The position numbers and the translations under genes were made by a program. A stretch of 37,984 nt of DNA. Source: a virus. The DNA is taken from the IMG/VR virus record IMGVR_UViG_3300043773_000555, positions 1 to 37,984 of that record. One strand, 5' to 3'. This document shows positions 24,378-30,589 of the stretch, piece by piece (the first letter of the stretch is position 1; every line of letters begins with the position of its first letter). The notes beneath the pieces were generated by a model. That model had not been told where the DNA came from. It made no database searches and worked only from the letters and a program-made list of their open reading frames with translations.

Positions 24378-24958
24378 TTTGTTTTGGTTCTGTAGCTTTG
24401 CCAGTTAAACGATAGTTTCGCCCCATTCTCCTCGATCCGATCAATCACGGCTGGAGATAGCGTAGATGCTAATCTCTCCCATGTATAGTTGGAAATCAGG
24501 ATCGTCGGCATATCTGCGGCGTATCTCGCATCAATGATGGCGGTTAGCTGTCTATCCTCGTATTGTGTTTCCCCACGCTCCTGGACTTCATCTATCACCA
24601 GTAAGGCGGCTTCACAGTAATCCGATACAACTTCCTTTTCTGATTTCACAGATCCAGAAGTGTAAGTAGATTTGATCGTTGAAAACAAGTTCACTGCTGT
24701 GGTGTAAACCATCGGGCGTTTCTTCGTGCTTGTCGTCCATCCAATGCCGCCATTGCTGATTGTTGGACGTTTGGACTTATGCGCTCTAGCTACCTCCCAA
24801 GCCATGCGTGTCTTGCCTGTGCCATATCCTCCGTAAAGGATCGTAATGCCCCCAGAATCGGTTGTGGCGAGTGCTTTGGCATAGTTTGCCAACCATCCAT
24901 CGCCTGTCGCTGGTGGGGCATCCTCGTATCGTTTTGGAAATCCTCTTAGTGTGTTCAT
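24374..24958 (-). CDS. DnaC/IstB-like AAA+ ATPase, putative helicase loader
   Basis: 194 residues. Walker A GGYGTGKT (43-50), Walker B LLVIDE (119-124), a sensor-like segment PTILISNYTW (about 151-160) and a C-terminal DRIEENGAKLSFNWQSYR match DnaC/IstB-type ATPases. The usual N-terminal partner-binding domain is short here. Such proteins load the replicative helicase. The genome has no helicase or polymerase, so it probably loads the host DnaB-type helicase on phage DNA. Confidence 0.82.
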   Translation of the reverse strand: MNTLRGFPKRYEDAPPATGDGWLANYAKALATTDSGGITILYGGYGTGKTRMAWEVARAHKSKRPTISNGGIGWTTSTKKRPMVYTTAVNLFSTIKSTYTSGSVKSEKEVVSDYCEAALLVIDEVQERGETQYEDRQLTAIIDARYAADMPTILISNYTWERLASTLSPAVIDRIEENGAKLSFNWQSYRTKTK

Positions 24959-25248
24959 GGTAAATTCAGAATGTCTAATACTGTGTAGCTGTTGCCCTTC
25001 TTTTGCAGGAATGAGTAGTCAATCGGCATTGTCGGCTCGATCCTCTCTGATTCCTCCGTTCGCATGAGTAACTCTGCCGCCTGGCTTACGCTGCACCTCC
25101 TGTGCGACGATAACCGCCTGATGCGCTGATACGTTTCCTGTGATAAACGCAAGACAATCGTAGCCTTTTGCTCCCACGGCTTGTGTCTCGGTCTGCCGCA
25201 AATCATACTAAACCCTTCATCGCTCGCTCTCTTAGCTCTTTTTTTCAT
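24955..25248 (-). CDS. Putative ribbon-helix-helix DNA-binding protein
   Basis: 97 residues. A basic N-terminus (MKKRAKRASDEG) is followed by TIVLRLSQETYQRIRRLSSH and RRCSVSQAAELLM, which reads as a strand-helix-helix of the Arc/CopG type at about residues 30-63. The C-terminal 35 residues are unrelated and acidic. It may regulate this operon. It overlaps both neighbours by four bases. Confidence 0.6.
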   Translation of the reverse strand: MKKRAKRASDEGFSMICGRPRHKPWEQKATIVLRLSQETYQRIRRLSSHRRCSVSQAAELLMRTEESERIEPTMPIDYSFLQKKGNSYTVLDILNLP

Positions 25249-25448
25249 AGGGCTTTATATTGTGCGTAGGTTTTGCCGTTGGATTTCACCTTAGTAGTGC
25301 TGATAGCAATACCCTTGTTACGGAGTTCTGCAATCCGCGCTGCCAATCTCATGCATCCCCATTTCTGGAGTGCTTGCAGTGGTGTTATCTTGTGTCCTCT
25401 GAGAAGCCATGCTTCTATCTTCTTTGTTGTGCTTGGTTGTGTGTTCAT
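25245..25448 (-). CDS. Small helix-turn-helix protein
   Basis: 67 residues from MNTQPSTTKK at 25448, chosen because the region farther upstream overlaps the neighbouring gene and this start has the operon's recurrent ATGAACAC context. ITPLQALQKWGCMRLAARIA followed by ELRNKGIAISTT fits the helix-turn-helix domain common in phage accessory proteins, and GKTYAQYKAL the short C-terminal strand. It probably binds DNA; the target is unknown. Confidence 0.7.
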   Translation of the reverse strand: MNTQPSTTKKIEAWLLRGHKITPLQALQKWGCMRLAARIAELRNKGIAISTTKVKSNGKTYAQYKAL

Positions 25449-25449
25449 A

Positions 25450-25830
25450 TTAAGCAATCTTTCTGTTTTTGTTCGATACTGTGTCAATCATCCGCTGCAA
25501 ATTCGCCTCAATCTTTTTTGCCTCATCACGCCCCTTGTCGGTTAGGATGTATGTATAGACCGTTTGCGGCGAGTATTTGGCACGTGGCTGGCAACCTTGA
25601 ATGATGTATTCACCAGCGTTTTCCCATCGCTTTGTGAATCGGTAATCAACGATCATTCGCGAATCCTCTGGTATCTGCGCGGTTCTTACTGGAGTGTCGT
25701 ATTTTAGTAATTCCAGCAAAAAAATAGCGCGGGAAATCTTGTGGTGTAGGATAAACGGTGGAAGCTCTTTTCGGGCTTGACGCTCGCAATCCATCTTGCG
25801 AAGGATGTGTAGTAGTTTTATCGGTTTCAT
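25450..25830 (-). CDS. Hypothetical protein, possible winged helix
   Basis: 126 residues, basic. The segment VDYRFTKRWENAGEYIIQ and the later TVYTYILTDKGRDEAKKIEA look like the wing and last helix of a winged-helix domain, as in PadR/MarR-like proteins. This is only a resemblance. It is followed by a G/C hairpin upstream of its start and precedes the HTH gene by one base. Confidence 0.5.
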   Translation of the reverse strand: MKPIKLLHILRKMDCERQARKELPPFILHHKISRAIFLLELLKYDTPVRTAQIPEDSRMIVDYRFTKRWENAGEYIIQGCQPRAKYSPQTVYTYILTDKGRDEAKKIEANLQRMIDTVSNKNRKIA

Positions 25831-25854
25831 ATTGTGTGTTCTTGAGAGTTGTTG

Positions 25855-25890
25855 CCCCGCCGCGCCTGAACGATGCGGCAGGGGGTTTTC
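25855..25890 (+). terminator. Hairpin with T-run, plus-strand orientation
   Basis: CCCCGCCGC (25855-25863) pairs with GCGGCAGGGG (25875-25884, one bulged A) and is followed by GTTTTC. It would terminate plus-strand RNA, although all nearby genes are on the minus strand. It lies in a 101-base gap. It may block antisense transcription, or act as an mRNA hairpin on the minus strand. Confidence 0.45.
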
Positions 25891-25931
25891 TTCGCGTCAG
25901 CCAATGCTGGGCGAGGAAGGTTTATAAAGTA

Positions 25932-26261
25932 TCACCATGGAATATCGTCCTCCTGGTCATCTTTCAGCTTCTGAGGTTGACCAATCGTAAGCGTTTTGCA
26001 GTTGCCGAGGATCACGCCTTTTTCACCTGCGCTGCGTCGATCCTTACCGATATCGAGGGTAATCATATGGGTGTTCCCATACTGATCTTCGCCTTTCTTG
26101 TTTTCAAGAATGTCGCAATTCAGGTAAATCCCACCCTTGTCTGAGACAAAGATGTTCGCAGCTTTCACTGGGATTGCGACGAATTTCTCGCCTGTTTTTG
26201 TGTCGAAAACTTTCACGCCTTCGATTTTTTGTAGTCCGATGTTTGCTTTTAGTATTTGCAT
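25932..26261 (-). CDS. SSB-like protein with acidic tail
   Basis: 109 residues, beta-rich (strands around GVKVFDTKTGEKFVAIPV, AANIFVSDKGGIYLNCDILE, THMITLDIG), with a flexible C-terminal tail DDQEDDIPW. The acidic tail with a hydrophobic end resembles the DDDIPF tip with which single-stranded DNA-binding proteins recruit partners. This suggests a single-stranded DNA-binding role in replication or ERF-mediated annealing. The fold itself is not proven from sequence. Confidence 0.6.
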   Translation of the reverse strand: MQILKANIGLQKIEGVKVFDTKTGEKFVAIPVKAANIFVSDKGGIYLNCDILENKKGEDQYGNTHMITLDIGKDRRSAGEKGVILGNCKTLTIGQPQKLKDDQEDDIPW

Positions 26262-26280
26262 GTTGTTTATTAGTTGGAGA

Positions 26281-26637
26281 TTAGTTTGATTTCACGAAAA
26301 TGCCGTCGATCATTTTGCCATTGCGCTTGCTGATTGTATCGTAAGCCATCTGAAGACATTCCTCAAGTGTAAAACCATACATTTCGCAGACTCCGATGAG
26401 TGTGACCACTGTATCGCCAATGCCATCTTTGATTTCGTTGAGAAGATCAAGACATTCGTCAACACCAACGCCAGATTGTAATTCTACAATCTCACCTAGG
26501 AATTTCAACTTGACTGCTGCGTCTCGCGTCTCAGTAAGCTCTTCTTGTGTTTTCTCTAATTGCTTGAGCGGATTGCTGTTCGCGATGATCCCCTTGTCGT
26601 GAAACCATTGCCTTGTTTTGTCGATTAGTTCGTTCAT
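26281..26637 (-). CDS. MazG-like nucleotide pyrophosphohydrolase
   Basis: 118 residues from MNELIDKTRQ at 26637; the in-frame extension to 26865 overlaps two other small genes and is rejected. EELTETRDAAVKLKFLGEIV contains an acidic E-x-x-E-like motif, and LLNEIKDGIGDTVVTLIGVC matches the second MazG metal-binding helix (ExxD). Such enzymes hydrolyse nucleoside triphosphates and appear in many phages, where they may adjust nucleotide or alarmone pools. Confidence 0.75.
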   Translation of the reverse strand: MNELIDKTRQWFHDKGIIANSNPLKQLEKTQEELTETRDAAVKLKFLGEIVELQSGVGVDECLDLLNEIKDGIGDTVVTLIGVCEMYGFTLEECLQMAYDTISKRNGKMIDGIFVKSN

Positions 26638-26642
26638 ATTTT

Positions 26643-26810
26643 TTATTGATTGTTGATTTGTTTTTGTTTGTGTCGCTTCCTCATGCCTTCCCACGATACT
26701 TCGTAGGCTCTCTCCCATGCGGGGTTCCGATTGGCTAGCAATACCCACCAGAAGCTCCTGCGCTTGCGGAAAAGGTGCGATGCTCTCGCTTGCTTTTGTT
26801 TGTTTTTCAT
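26643..26810 (-). CDS. Small basic protein, MKNKQKQA start
   Basis: 55 residues, rich in Lys, Arg, Gln and Trp (FRKRRSFWWVLLANRNPAWE). Its ATG at 26810 overlaps the previous stop (ATGA). The first eight codons nearly repeat those of the gene upstream (MTNKQKQA), and the C-terminus KRHKQKQINNQ echoes the same phrase. It may bind nucleic acid; the family is unknown. Confidence 0.55.
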   Translation of the reverse strand: MKNKQKQARASHLFRKRRSFWWVLLANRNPAWERAYEVSWEGMRKRHKQKQINNQ

Positions 26811-26965
26811 TTGCTGAGCTTTCGACATGCGCCTTTTCTGCATCTCCACAGGTTAGCAAAAGCATTAGGTTTCATTCTACGCTTCCGCAACACCTGCAAT
26901 CTTAGCCGCTTGCTGCCGTTGTTAATAACCCGCGCAACATGCGCTTGCTTTTGTTTGTTAGTCAT
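26807..26965 (-). CDS. Small very basic protein, MTNKQKQA start
   Basis: 52 residues, about a third Lys/Arg, read from the ATG at 26965 to the TGA at 26807. It overlaps both neighbours in ATGA fashion, which strongly suggests it is translated. The sequence includes GSKRLRLQVLRKRRMKPNAF and two late Cys. It shares an 18-bp near-repeat at its start with the next gene, as if one start region was duplicated. Confidence 0.6.
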   Translation of the reverse strand: MTNKQKQAHVARVINNGSKRLRLQVLRKRRMKPNAFANLWRCRKGACRKLSK

Positions 26966-27162
26966 TGTTTATCCTTCCATTGCCAAGTTGTTTTTCCATC
27001 TGAGTCAACCACGTATTCAGCATGTCCACGCTCTATGGCTTGTTTTTGGATGTCGCCACTATCAGCACCGACAAACATTAAATATGTCGCATTGCAAACA
27101 AAAGCAATAACAGCAATACAATAAGTGCCAAATATGTAATCCATATAATCAATAGTCTTCAT
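26962..27162 (-). CDS. Single-pass membrane protein (66 aa)
   Basis: An N-terminal transmembrane segment (about 13-31, YCIAVIAFVCNATYLMFVGA) precedes a hydrophilic tail with DSDGKTTWQWKDKQ. No family is recognised. It overlaps the upstream gene by 14 bases and the downstream one by four. Confidence 0.55.
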   Translation of the reverse strand: MKTIDYMDYIFGTYCIAVIAFVCNATYLMFVGADSGDIQKQAIERGHAEYVVDSDGKTTWQWKDKQ

Positions 27163-27937
27163 TTTCTATTTCAATTTTCCCGCTAGTTGTTTGTAATTCT
27201 GCCATGGCTCGTTTCAAATATACCGCCATATCTAAAGATTCCTCGTAAGCATGTTGTAACCATTCCGTATGTGACAGCATGTTTTCCGCAACGCTAGTGC
27301 CATACTTGGCAATGCCTACTTGCTGACGCTTGGCGATGTCTTCACATACTAGAGCTTCGATACCGCTAACCTTTTTTCTAACATCAGCAACATGCTCACT
27401 ATGCCGCGCTAGAACGTCAGCTAGTGGCTCGCCTTCATGCGGTATAAACACAGTTGGCAACATCTCTTGCGGCTCAACCCACTCAATCAAACTCTCACGC
27501 CAGTAATCGGCGTAGGGCGGGTGGTCAAGAATGTTGACTTCATCGTCATCGTCATCGTAAAGCCACTCGCATTCGATCATGCTGGGCTTTGCGCTGTAAT
27601 GGTAAATTATACCGCTTTTATCCTGCGCGATATACCTGGGCTTCTCAATCCCCGCCGCTTTGCACGCTGCGAGCAGGGATTCCGATAGTTCTTTTGTCAT
27701 GTTCATAGTTGTTTTTAAAGGGATGTTAGAATTATCATTTTTCCATCCGCGCTTCTCCAGATCGATGGCAAGGCACAATTTGTCGGCATGACTATATCGC
27801 GAGTAGTGATTTAGGATGTAATCTGCGTATTGCACGGCTTCGGTTGATGGAGAATAAGTCGCGGCAGAATAATCATCACCAGTTTTATTTTGGTAAATAG
27901 TCCATTTGTCGTGCGGGTATTGTACTAGATTGGGCAT
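27149..27937 (-). CDS. Composite protein with duplicated module and MazG-like C-terminus
   Basis: 262 residues in three parts. Residues 1-78 (MPNLVQYPHDKW...) are unique. Residues 79-187 (SESLLAACKAAGIEKPRYIA through GEPLADVLARHSEHVADV) are a module repeated in the gene at 28745, including 65 identical bases. Residues about 190-250 (EDIAKRQQVGIAKYGTSVAE, LQHAYEESLDMAVYLKRA) match a phage MazG-like/NTP-pyrophosphohydrolase-related domain. The fusion implies that the repeated module has a role linked to nucleotide metabolism, but its function is unknown. Confidence 0.65.
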   Translation of the reverse strand: MPNLVQYPHDKWTIYQNKTGDDYSAATYSPSTEAVQYADYILNHYSRYSHADKLCLAIDLEKRGWKNDNSNIPLKTTMNMTKELSESLLAACKAAGIEKPRYIAQDKSGIIYHYSAKPSMIECEWLYDDDDDEVNILDHPPYADYWRESLIEWVEPQEMLPTVFIPHEGEPLADVLARHSEHVADVRKKVSGIEALVCEDIAKRQQVGIAKYGTSVAENMLSHTEWLQHAYEESLDMAVYLKRAMAELQTTSGKIEIENEDY

Positions 27938-27940
27938 GGT

Positions 27941-27973
27941 TTATTGTAAAAGTTGTTGTTCTGGTGTGTTCAT
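27941..27973 (-). pseudogene. Ten-codon remnant of a duplicated gene start
   Basis: A mini-ORF MNTPEQQLLQ starts in ATGA overlap with the gene at 27970. It is nearly identical to the first codons of the gene at 29248 (MNTPGQQLSES). It stops four bases before the MPNLVQ start. It looks like the original start of the duplicated module, cut off when a new N-terminal segment was inserted. It could also act as a coupling leader peptide. Confidence 0.5.
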
Positions 27974-28173
27974 AATCTCGATATTTGATACTTCATAAAA
28001 TCCGCTTGGGTTAGCAGTCCGCTGATCTCCGCGTGTTTGCGATCGATCTGCTTGCGTTCGTCGATCGGAAACGATGGATACTCTGGTCGCTGCATCGTCG
28101 CCTCCAGCTTGTAGCATTGAGCCAGCAGCTCAGCCTCCAGTGCGGTGGCAAGTTCCAGTGCGCGTTCACTCAT
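27970..28173 (-). CDS. Small helical protein (67 aa)
   Basis: Two helices dominate (ALELATALEAELLAQCYKLE and DRKHAEISGLLTQADFMKYQ), compatible with a helical hairpin or dimer. GAAAGGAGG lies just upstream of the ATG and is encoded by the KGG tail of the preceding gene. The family is unknown. Confidence 0.6.
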   Translation of the reverse strand: MSERALELATALEAELLAQCYKLEATMQRPEYPSFPIDERKQIDRKHAEISGLLTQADFMKYQISRL

Positions 28174-28399
28174 CGCTCCCTCCTTTCTTCATCGATAAAG
28201 CGCCATCAGCCATTTTCAAAACAACTTCGCGATATTTTCTTCGAGATCCTTCTGGCATTGTGTCCCAATCAAAAACAGAAACATTATAGATTTTTTTCAA
28301 AGCCTCAGCCAACGCATCGCGCTGCGCTGTTACTTCTGTGAGCTTATTATTAACTTCAACTAATTTATTGCTCACGGCTATTAAGTTTTCCATGTTCAT
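28166..28399 (-). CDS. Coiled-coil protein of the QRDALAEAL type
   Basis: 77 residues. A coiled coil (LVEVNNKLTEVTAQRDALAE) lies at about residues 12-31. It contains the 28-bp repeat (28298-28325) shared with the genes at 15996 and 28396. The C-terminus KKGGSDE encodes the next gene's ribosome binding site. An internal ATG two codons downstream is possible, but GGAGG is well spaced for 28399. Confidence 0.65.
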   Translation of the reverse strand: MNMENLIAVSNKLVEVNNKLTEVTAQRDALAEALKKIYNVSVFDWDTMPEGSRRKYREVVLKMADGALSMKKGGSDE

Positions 28400-28752
28400 G
28401 CGTCACCTCCTTTCGTGGTTGCTAGGGCTTCACGGGCTTTCCGAACACTCCCAGCTGATACAGATCGTTTCCATAAAGTAAAATCAGCATCATTTACAAT
28501 GTCTCCAATTTGAGCAAATGGAAGCAAAGCCTCAGCCAACGCATCGCGCTGCTTGGTGACTTCGGAAAACTCTTTGCGCAATCTACGGACATTGTAAAGC
28601 GAATCATCACCGCTGTCTGTGGTGTATTTTTTCAATTCAGCTTTCTCCTCAGCAAGCTCGCGCTCTAGGTTCTGTGCGTCCTGAATTGGCACCATGTATT
28701 CGCCGGAGAAAGCCATGCGTGAGGCTGCGTCTGTGCGCGGTGTTTCACTCAT
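28396..28752 (-). CDS. Coiled-coil protein of the TPRTDA/QRDALAEAL type
   Basis: 118 residues from MSETPRTDAA at 28752, which has GGAGG seven bases upstream; the reading from 28827 ignores this. Domains: TPRTDA start, a coiled coil at about 30-80 (LERELAEEKAELKKY and EVTKQRDALAEALLP), and a C-terminal KAREALATTKGGDA. It is a paralogue of the gene at 15996, with the same order TPRTDA, LERELA, TKQRDALAEAL, A(L)RATKGG or ALATTKGG. Widespread in phages; function unknown. Confidence 0.75.
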   Translation of the reverse strand: MSETPRTDAASRMAFSGEYMVPIQDAQNLERELAEEKAELKKYTTDSGDDSLYNVRRLRKEFSEVTKQRDALAEALLPFAQIGDIVNDADFTLWKRSVSAGSVRKAREALATTKGGDA

Positions 28753-29248
28753 GCGAGCCTCCTTTCCATGCCAGCGCATCTTCCCATCCAGCGCGGTAGT
28801 CACCTGCACGGCTCCAGCATAAGCCATCGCCGTTTACAACGTGCTTGTGATACCCGATCCTGATAGCGTCATCGACCTTTTTGCTGGTATCAGCAAGATT
28901 ATAGAGGATTACCATTTCGGTATCGTCAGCAACATGCTCAGGATGCCGCGCTAGAACGTCCGTTAGTGGCTCGCCTTCATGCGGTATAAACACAGTTGGC
29001 AACATCTCTTGCGGCTCAACCCACTCAAGCAAGCTCTCTTTCCAGTCTTCGGCGTAGGGCGGGTGAGTGATCTCTAAAAAATCACAATCACTGCCAAAAA
29101 GCCATTCAGAGCTTATTCTGTTAGGTTTAACGTTGTAATGAAAAACAAACCCGCTTTTGTCCTGCGCAATGTATTTAGGTTTCTCAATCCCAGCCGCTTT
29201 GCACGCTGCAAGCAGGGATTCCGATAGTTGTTGTCCTGGTGTGTTCAT
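28745..29248 (-). CDS. Protein with SESLLAACKAAGIEK module
   Basis: 167 residues. Residues 8-113 are paralogous to residues 79-187 of the gene at 27149 (LLAACKAAGIEKP, YIAQDKSG, WLEWVEPQEMLPTVF-type phrases); 65 bases at 28964-29028 are identical to 27422-27486. The C-terminal 54 residues differ (IGYHKHVVNGDGLCWSRAGD, a Trp/Gly-rich end) and finish in WKGGSHE, which encodes the next gene's Shine-Dalgarno sequence. The module's function is unknown. Confidence 0.65.
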   Translation of the reverse strand: MNTPGQQLSESLLAACKAAGIEKPKYIAQDKSGFVFHYNVKPNRISSEWLFGSDCDFLEITHPPYAEDWKESLLEWVEPQEMLPTVFIPHEGEPLTDVLARHPEHVADDTEMVILYNLADTSKKVDDAIRIGYHKHVVNGDGLCWSRAGDYRAGWEDALAWKGGSHE

Positions 29249-29439
29249 TGTTCTTTCTTTTCTTGTTTGTCAATGTGGCATTGCGGTTTTTCCCCGAATA
29301 TTGCAATCGGAGCATCGTCGCTTCCCCACCAATTAGCGGCTGCGGCTTTTACCGCTGGAGTTAATGCACGACCGCATTCATTTCTTTTGTCGCACGTTTC
29401 ATAAAACGGGCAAAAGGTTTTATCTTTGTAACAGATCAT
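29245..29439 (-). CDS. Small Cys-rich protein (64 aa)
   Basis: Five Cys: CYKDKTFCPFYETCDKRNEC in the first 22 residues, plus one near residue 54. The spacing suits a small zinc or iron-sulphur site, but no named domain is recognised. It overlaps both neighbours by four bases. Confidence 0.55.
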   Translation of the reverse strand: MICYKDKTFCPFYETCDKRNECGRALTPAVKAAAANWWGSDDAPIAIFGEKPQCHIDKQEKKEQ

Positions 29440-29768
29440 GATATGTCGATTTCTTTCAGTTCGTATCTATTTGTTTTTGTGTTCTTCTTCCATCCATGCA
29501 CAAGGATTTTCCACCCTGCGGCACGAATAGCGGCGATGTTTGGCGACTCGCTCATTTTATCAATGCGGCTCTTTGTGTTGCCCCATGATGTTGATTGCAC
29601 AGCTATTGTCTCAGCCCCGCGCAAAGCTAGGATGTCGATGATGCCGAATAGGTCTTGGCGTATCTTCACGAAACTATTCCACTTTTCCACGACTTCCACC
29701 AGATCGCATGTCTTGCGTAGATGCGCCAGCGAAAGCTGTGTTGGCGATGTTTTCATTTTTGCGCTCAT
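29436..29768 (-). CDS. Putative PD-(D/E)XK-type small nuclease
   Basis: 110 residues. VEKWNSFVKIRQDLFGIIDI (27-46) supplies the likely catalytic Asp at the end, followed by LALRGAETIAVQSTSWGNT, where the usual E/Q-x-K core is Q-S-T, lacking Lys. IAAIRAAGWKILVHGWKK forms the last helix and strand. This resembles VRR-NUC/resolvase-like phage proteins. The altered core may mean a variant or inactive nuclease. Confidence 0.55.
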   Translation of the reverse strand: MSAKMKTSPTQLSLAHLRKTCDLVEVVEKWNSFVKIRQDLFGIIDILALRGAETIAVQSTSWGNTKSRIDKMSESPNIAAIRAAGWKILVHGWKKNTKTNRYELKEIDIS

Positions 29769-30016
29769 GGCTCTCCTTTCAGTATTCTTACGATCTTCTT
29801 GCCTTGTTGGCGCAATATCTCGGCATGAGATAATGCCTCAATCTCTAGGTCACCTAGTGCTTGGCACAACTCGCAGTAGTGTCTGACAAAATCAGCAAGC
29901 TGTCCAACCTTTAGTGACACGGTATCATTTTCATCCAGTGTGTTTTCAGCGTTGAAACCGATGTCAATAACTTCTTGCATTCTGTATGCGTGTGATGGTG
30001 TGTTCTGTGTGCTCAT
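29765..30016 (-). CDS. Hypothetical helical protein (83 aa)
   Basis: Begins MSTQNTPSHAYRMQEVIDIG at 30016; the in-frame extension to 30079 lies inside the next small gene. It is acidic, with a likely antiparallel helix pair (KVGQLADFVRHYCELCQALG and EIEALSHAEILRQQGKKIVR). No family is recognised. It overlaps the nuclease-like gene by four bases. Confidence 0.55.
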   Translation of the reverse strand: MSTQNTPSHAYRMQEVIDIGFNAENTLDENDTVSLKVGQLADFVRHYCELCQALGDLEIEALSHAEILRQQGKKIVRILKGEP

Positions 30017-30021
30017 ATTTG

Positions 30022-30195
30022 TTATGGTAAAATCACCCAGGCGACCGCTCCCGCCATGATGGCGGCTGCCACTAGGCAAAAAGCGTCAATCCACGTGTTG
30101 CTTGGTTGTTGTTTCTTTACGGGTTGCGGTTGTGCCAGCAAACGTAATGCTAGGCGGTATTCGATGCGCGGGTTGTCAAATGGTTCAGTCTTCAT
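30022..30195 (-). CDS. Small tail-anchored membrane protein (57 aa)
   Basis: Read from the ATG at 30195 to the TAA at 30022. The N-terminal 35 residues are hydrophilic (MKTEPFDNPRIEYRLALRLL, QPQPVKKQQP), and the last 20 form one transmembrane segment (CLVAAAIMAGAVAWVILP). It overlaps the upstream gene by 11 bases. A neighbouring membrane protein is equally small; the two may act together. Confidence 0.55.
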   Translation of the reverse strand: MKTEPFDNPRIEYRLALRLLAQPQPVKKQQPSNTWIDAFCLVAAAIMAGAVAWVILP

Positions 30196-30304
30196 AATCG
30201 TCTTTAGCGGTTTGTAGTAGGCATAGGATAAAAGCGATTGCGTAAATGCCAGCGATTACGCAAAAGGTCACGAAAAGTAGATGCGCTTTGATGAACTCAA
30301 TCAC
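30185..30304 (-). CDS. Small membrane protein with GTG start (39 aa)
   Basis: GGAGG lies six bases before a GTG at 30304, giving 39 residues starting (M)IEFIKAHLLF with one transmembrane segment (FVTFCVIAGIYAIAFILCLL) and an acidic tail. The longer reading to 30403 lacks a ribosome binding site and lies in the next gene. It overlaps the RHH gene by eight bases. Confidence 0.6.
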   Translation of the reverse strand: MIEFIKAHLLFVTFCVIAGIYAIAFILCLLQTAKDDYED

Positions 30305-30497
30305 TGCTTGCCTCCATTCCCTGCTCGATTTTCTCCAGAACGTAGCCCGTGAAAATCTTGTTGTTTTCCTTTGCCTCAGCTTTGAGCTTGTCAGCAAGCG
30401 CAATCGGCATTTTGACGCTGATGGCTCGGTGGGTGCGCTCTTGAATTGAGGCGGCGATAATAGCGCGTTTTTGCGCTCGGTTGTGTTTGTTGCTCAT
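30297..30497 (-). CDS. Ribbon-helix-helix protein
   Basis: 66 residues. A basic N-terminus (MSNKHNRAQKRAII) precedes ISVKMPIALADKLKAEAKEN and KIFTGYVLEKIEQGM, a typical strand-helix-helix of Arc/CopG-like regulators. It is the first protein gene after the tRNA and may repress this transcription unit. Confidence 0.65.
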   Translation of the reverse strand: MSNKHNRAQKRAIIAASIQERTHRAISVKMPIALADKLKAEAKENNKIFTGYVLEKIEQGMEASSD

Positions 30498-30512
30498 GGT
30501 GTGTGTAAAAGT

Positions 30513-30589
30513 TGGGACTACTGACGGGCATTGAACCAGCGACCTCCCGCTTATAAGGCGGGTGCTCTAACCGTCTGAGCTACAGTAGC
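30513..30589 (-). tRNA. tRNA-Ile (anticodon UAU)
   Basis: Read on the minus strand: acceptor GCTACTG, D arm GCTC/GAGC, anticodon stem CCCGC/GCGGG with loop CTTATAA (anticodon TAT, reading AUA), T loop TTCAATG, acceptor 3' strand CAGTAGT, then C and an encoded CCA. The first acceptor pair is G-U, and the T stem (GCTGG against CCCGT) has one T-C mismatch and one G-U pair, so it is slightly degenerate. It lies at the head of the proximal minus-strand unit and would help decode AUA codons. Confidence 0.9.

Noticed and set aside
26638-26865. Upstream extension of the MazG-like protein
   Set aside because: It overlaps two coupled small genes, and the MazG similarity begins at the ATG at 26637.
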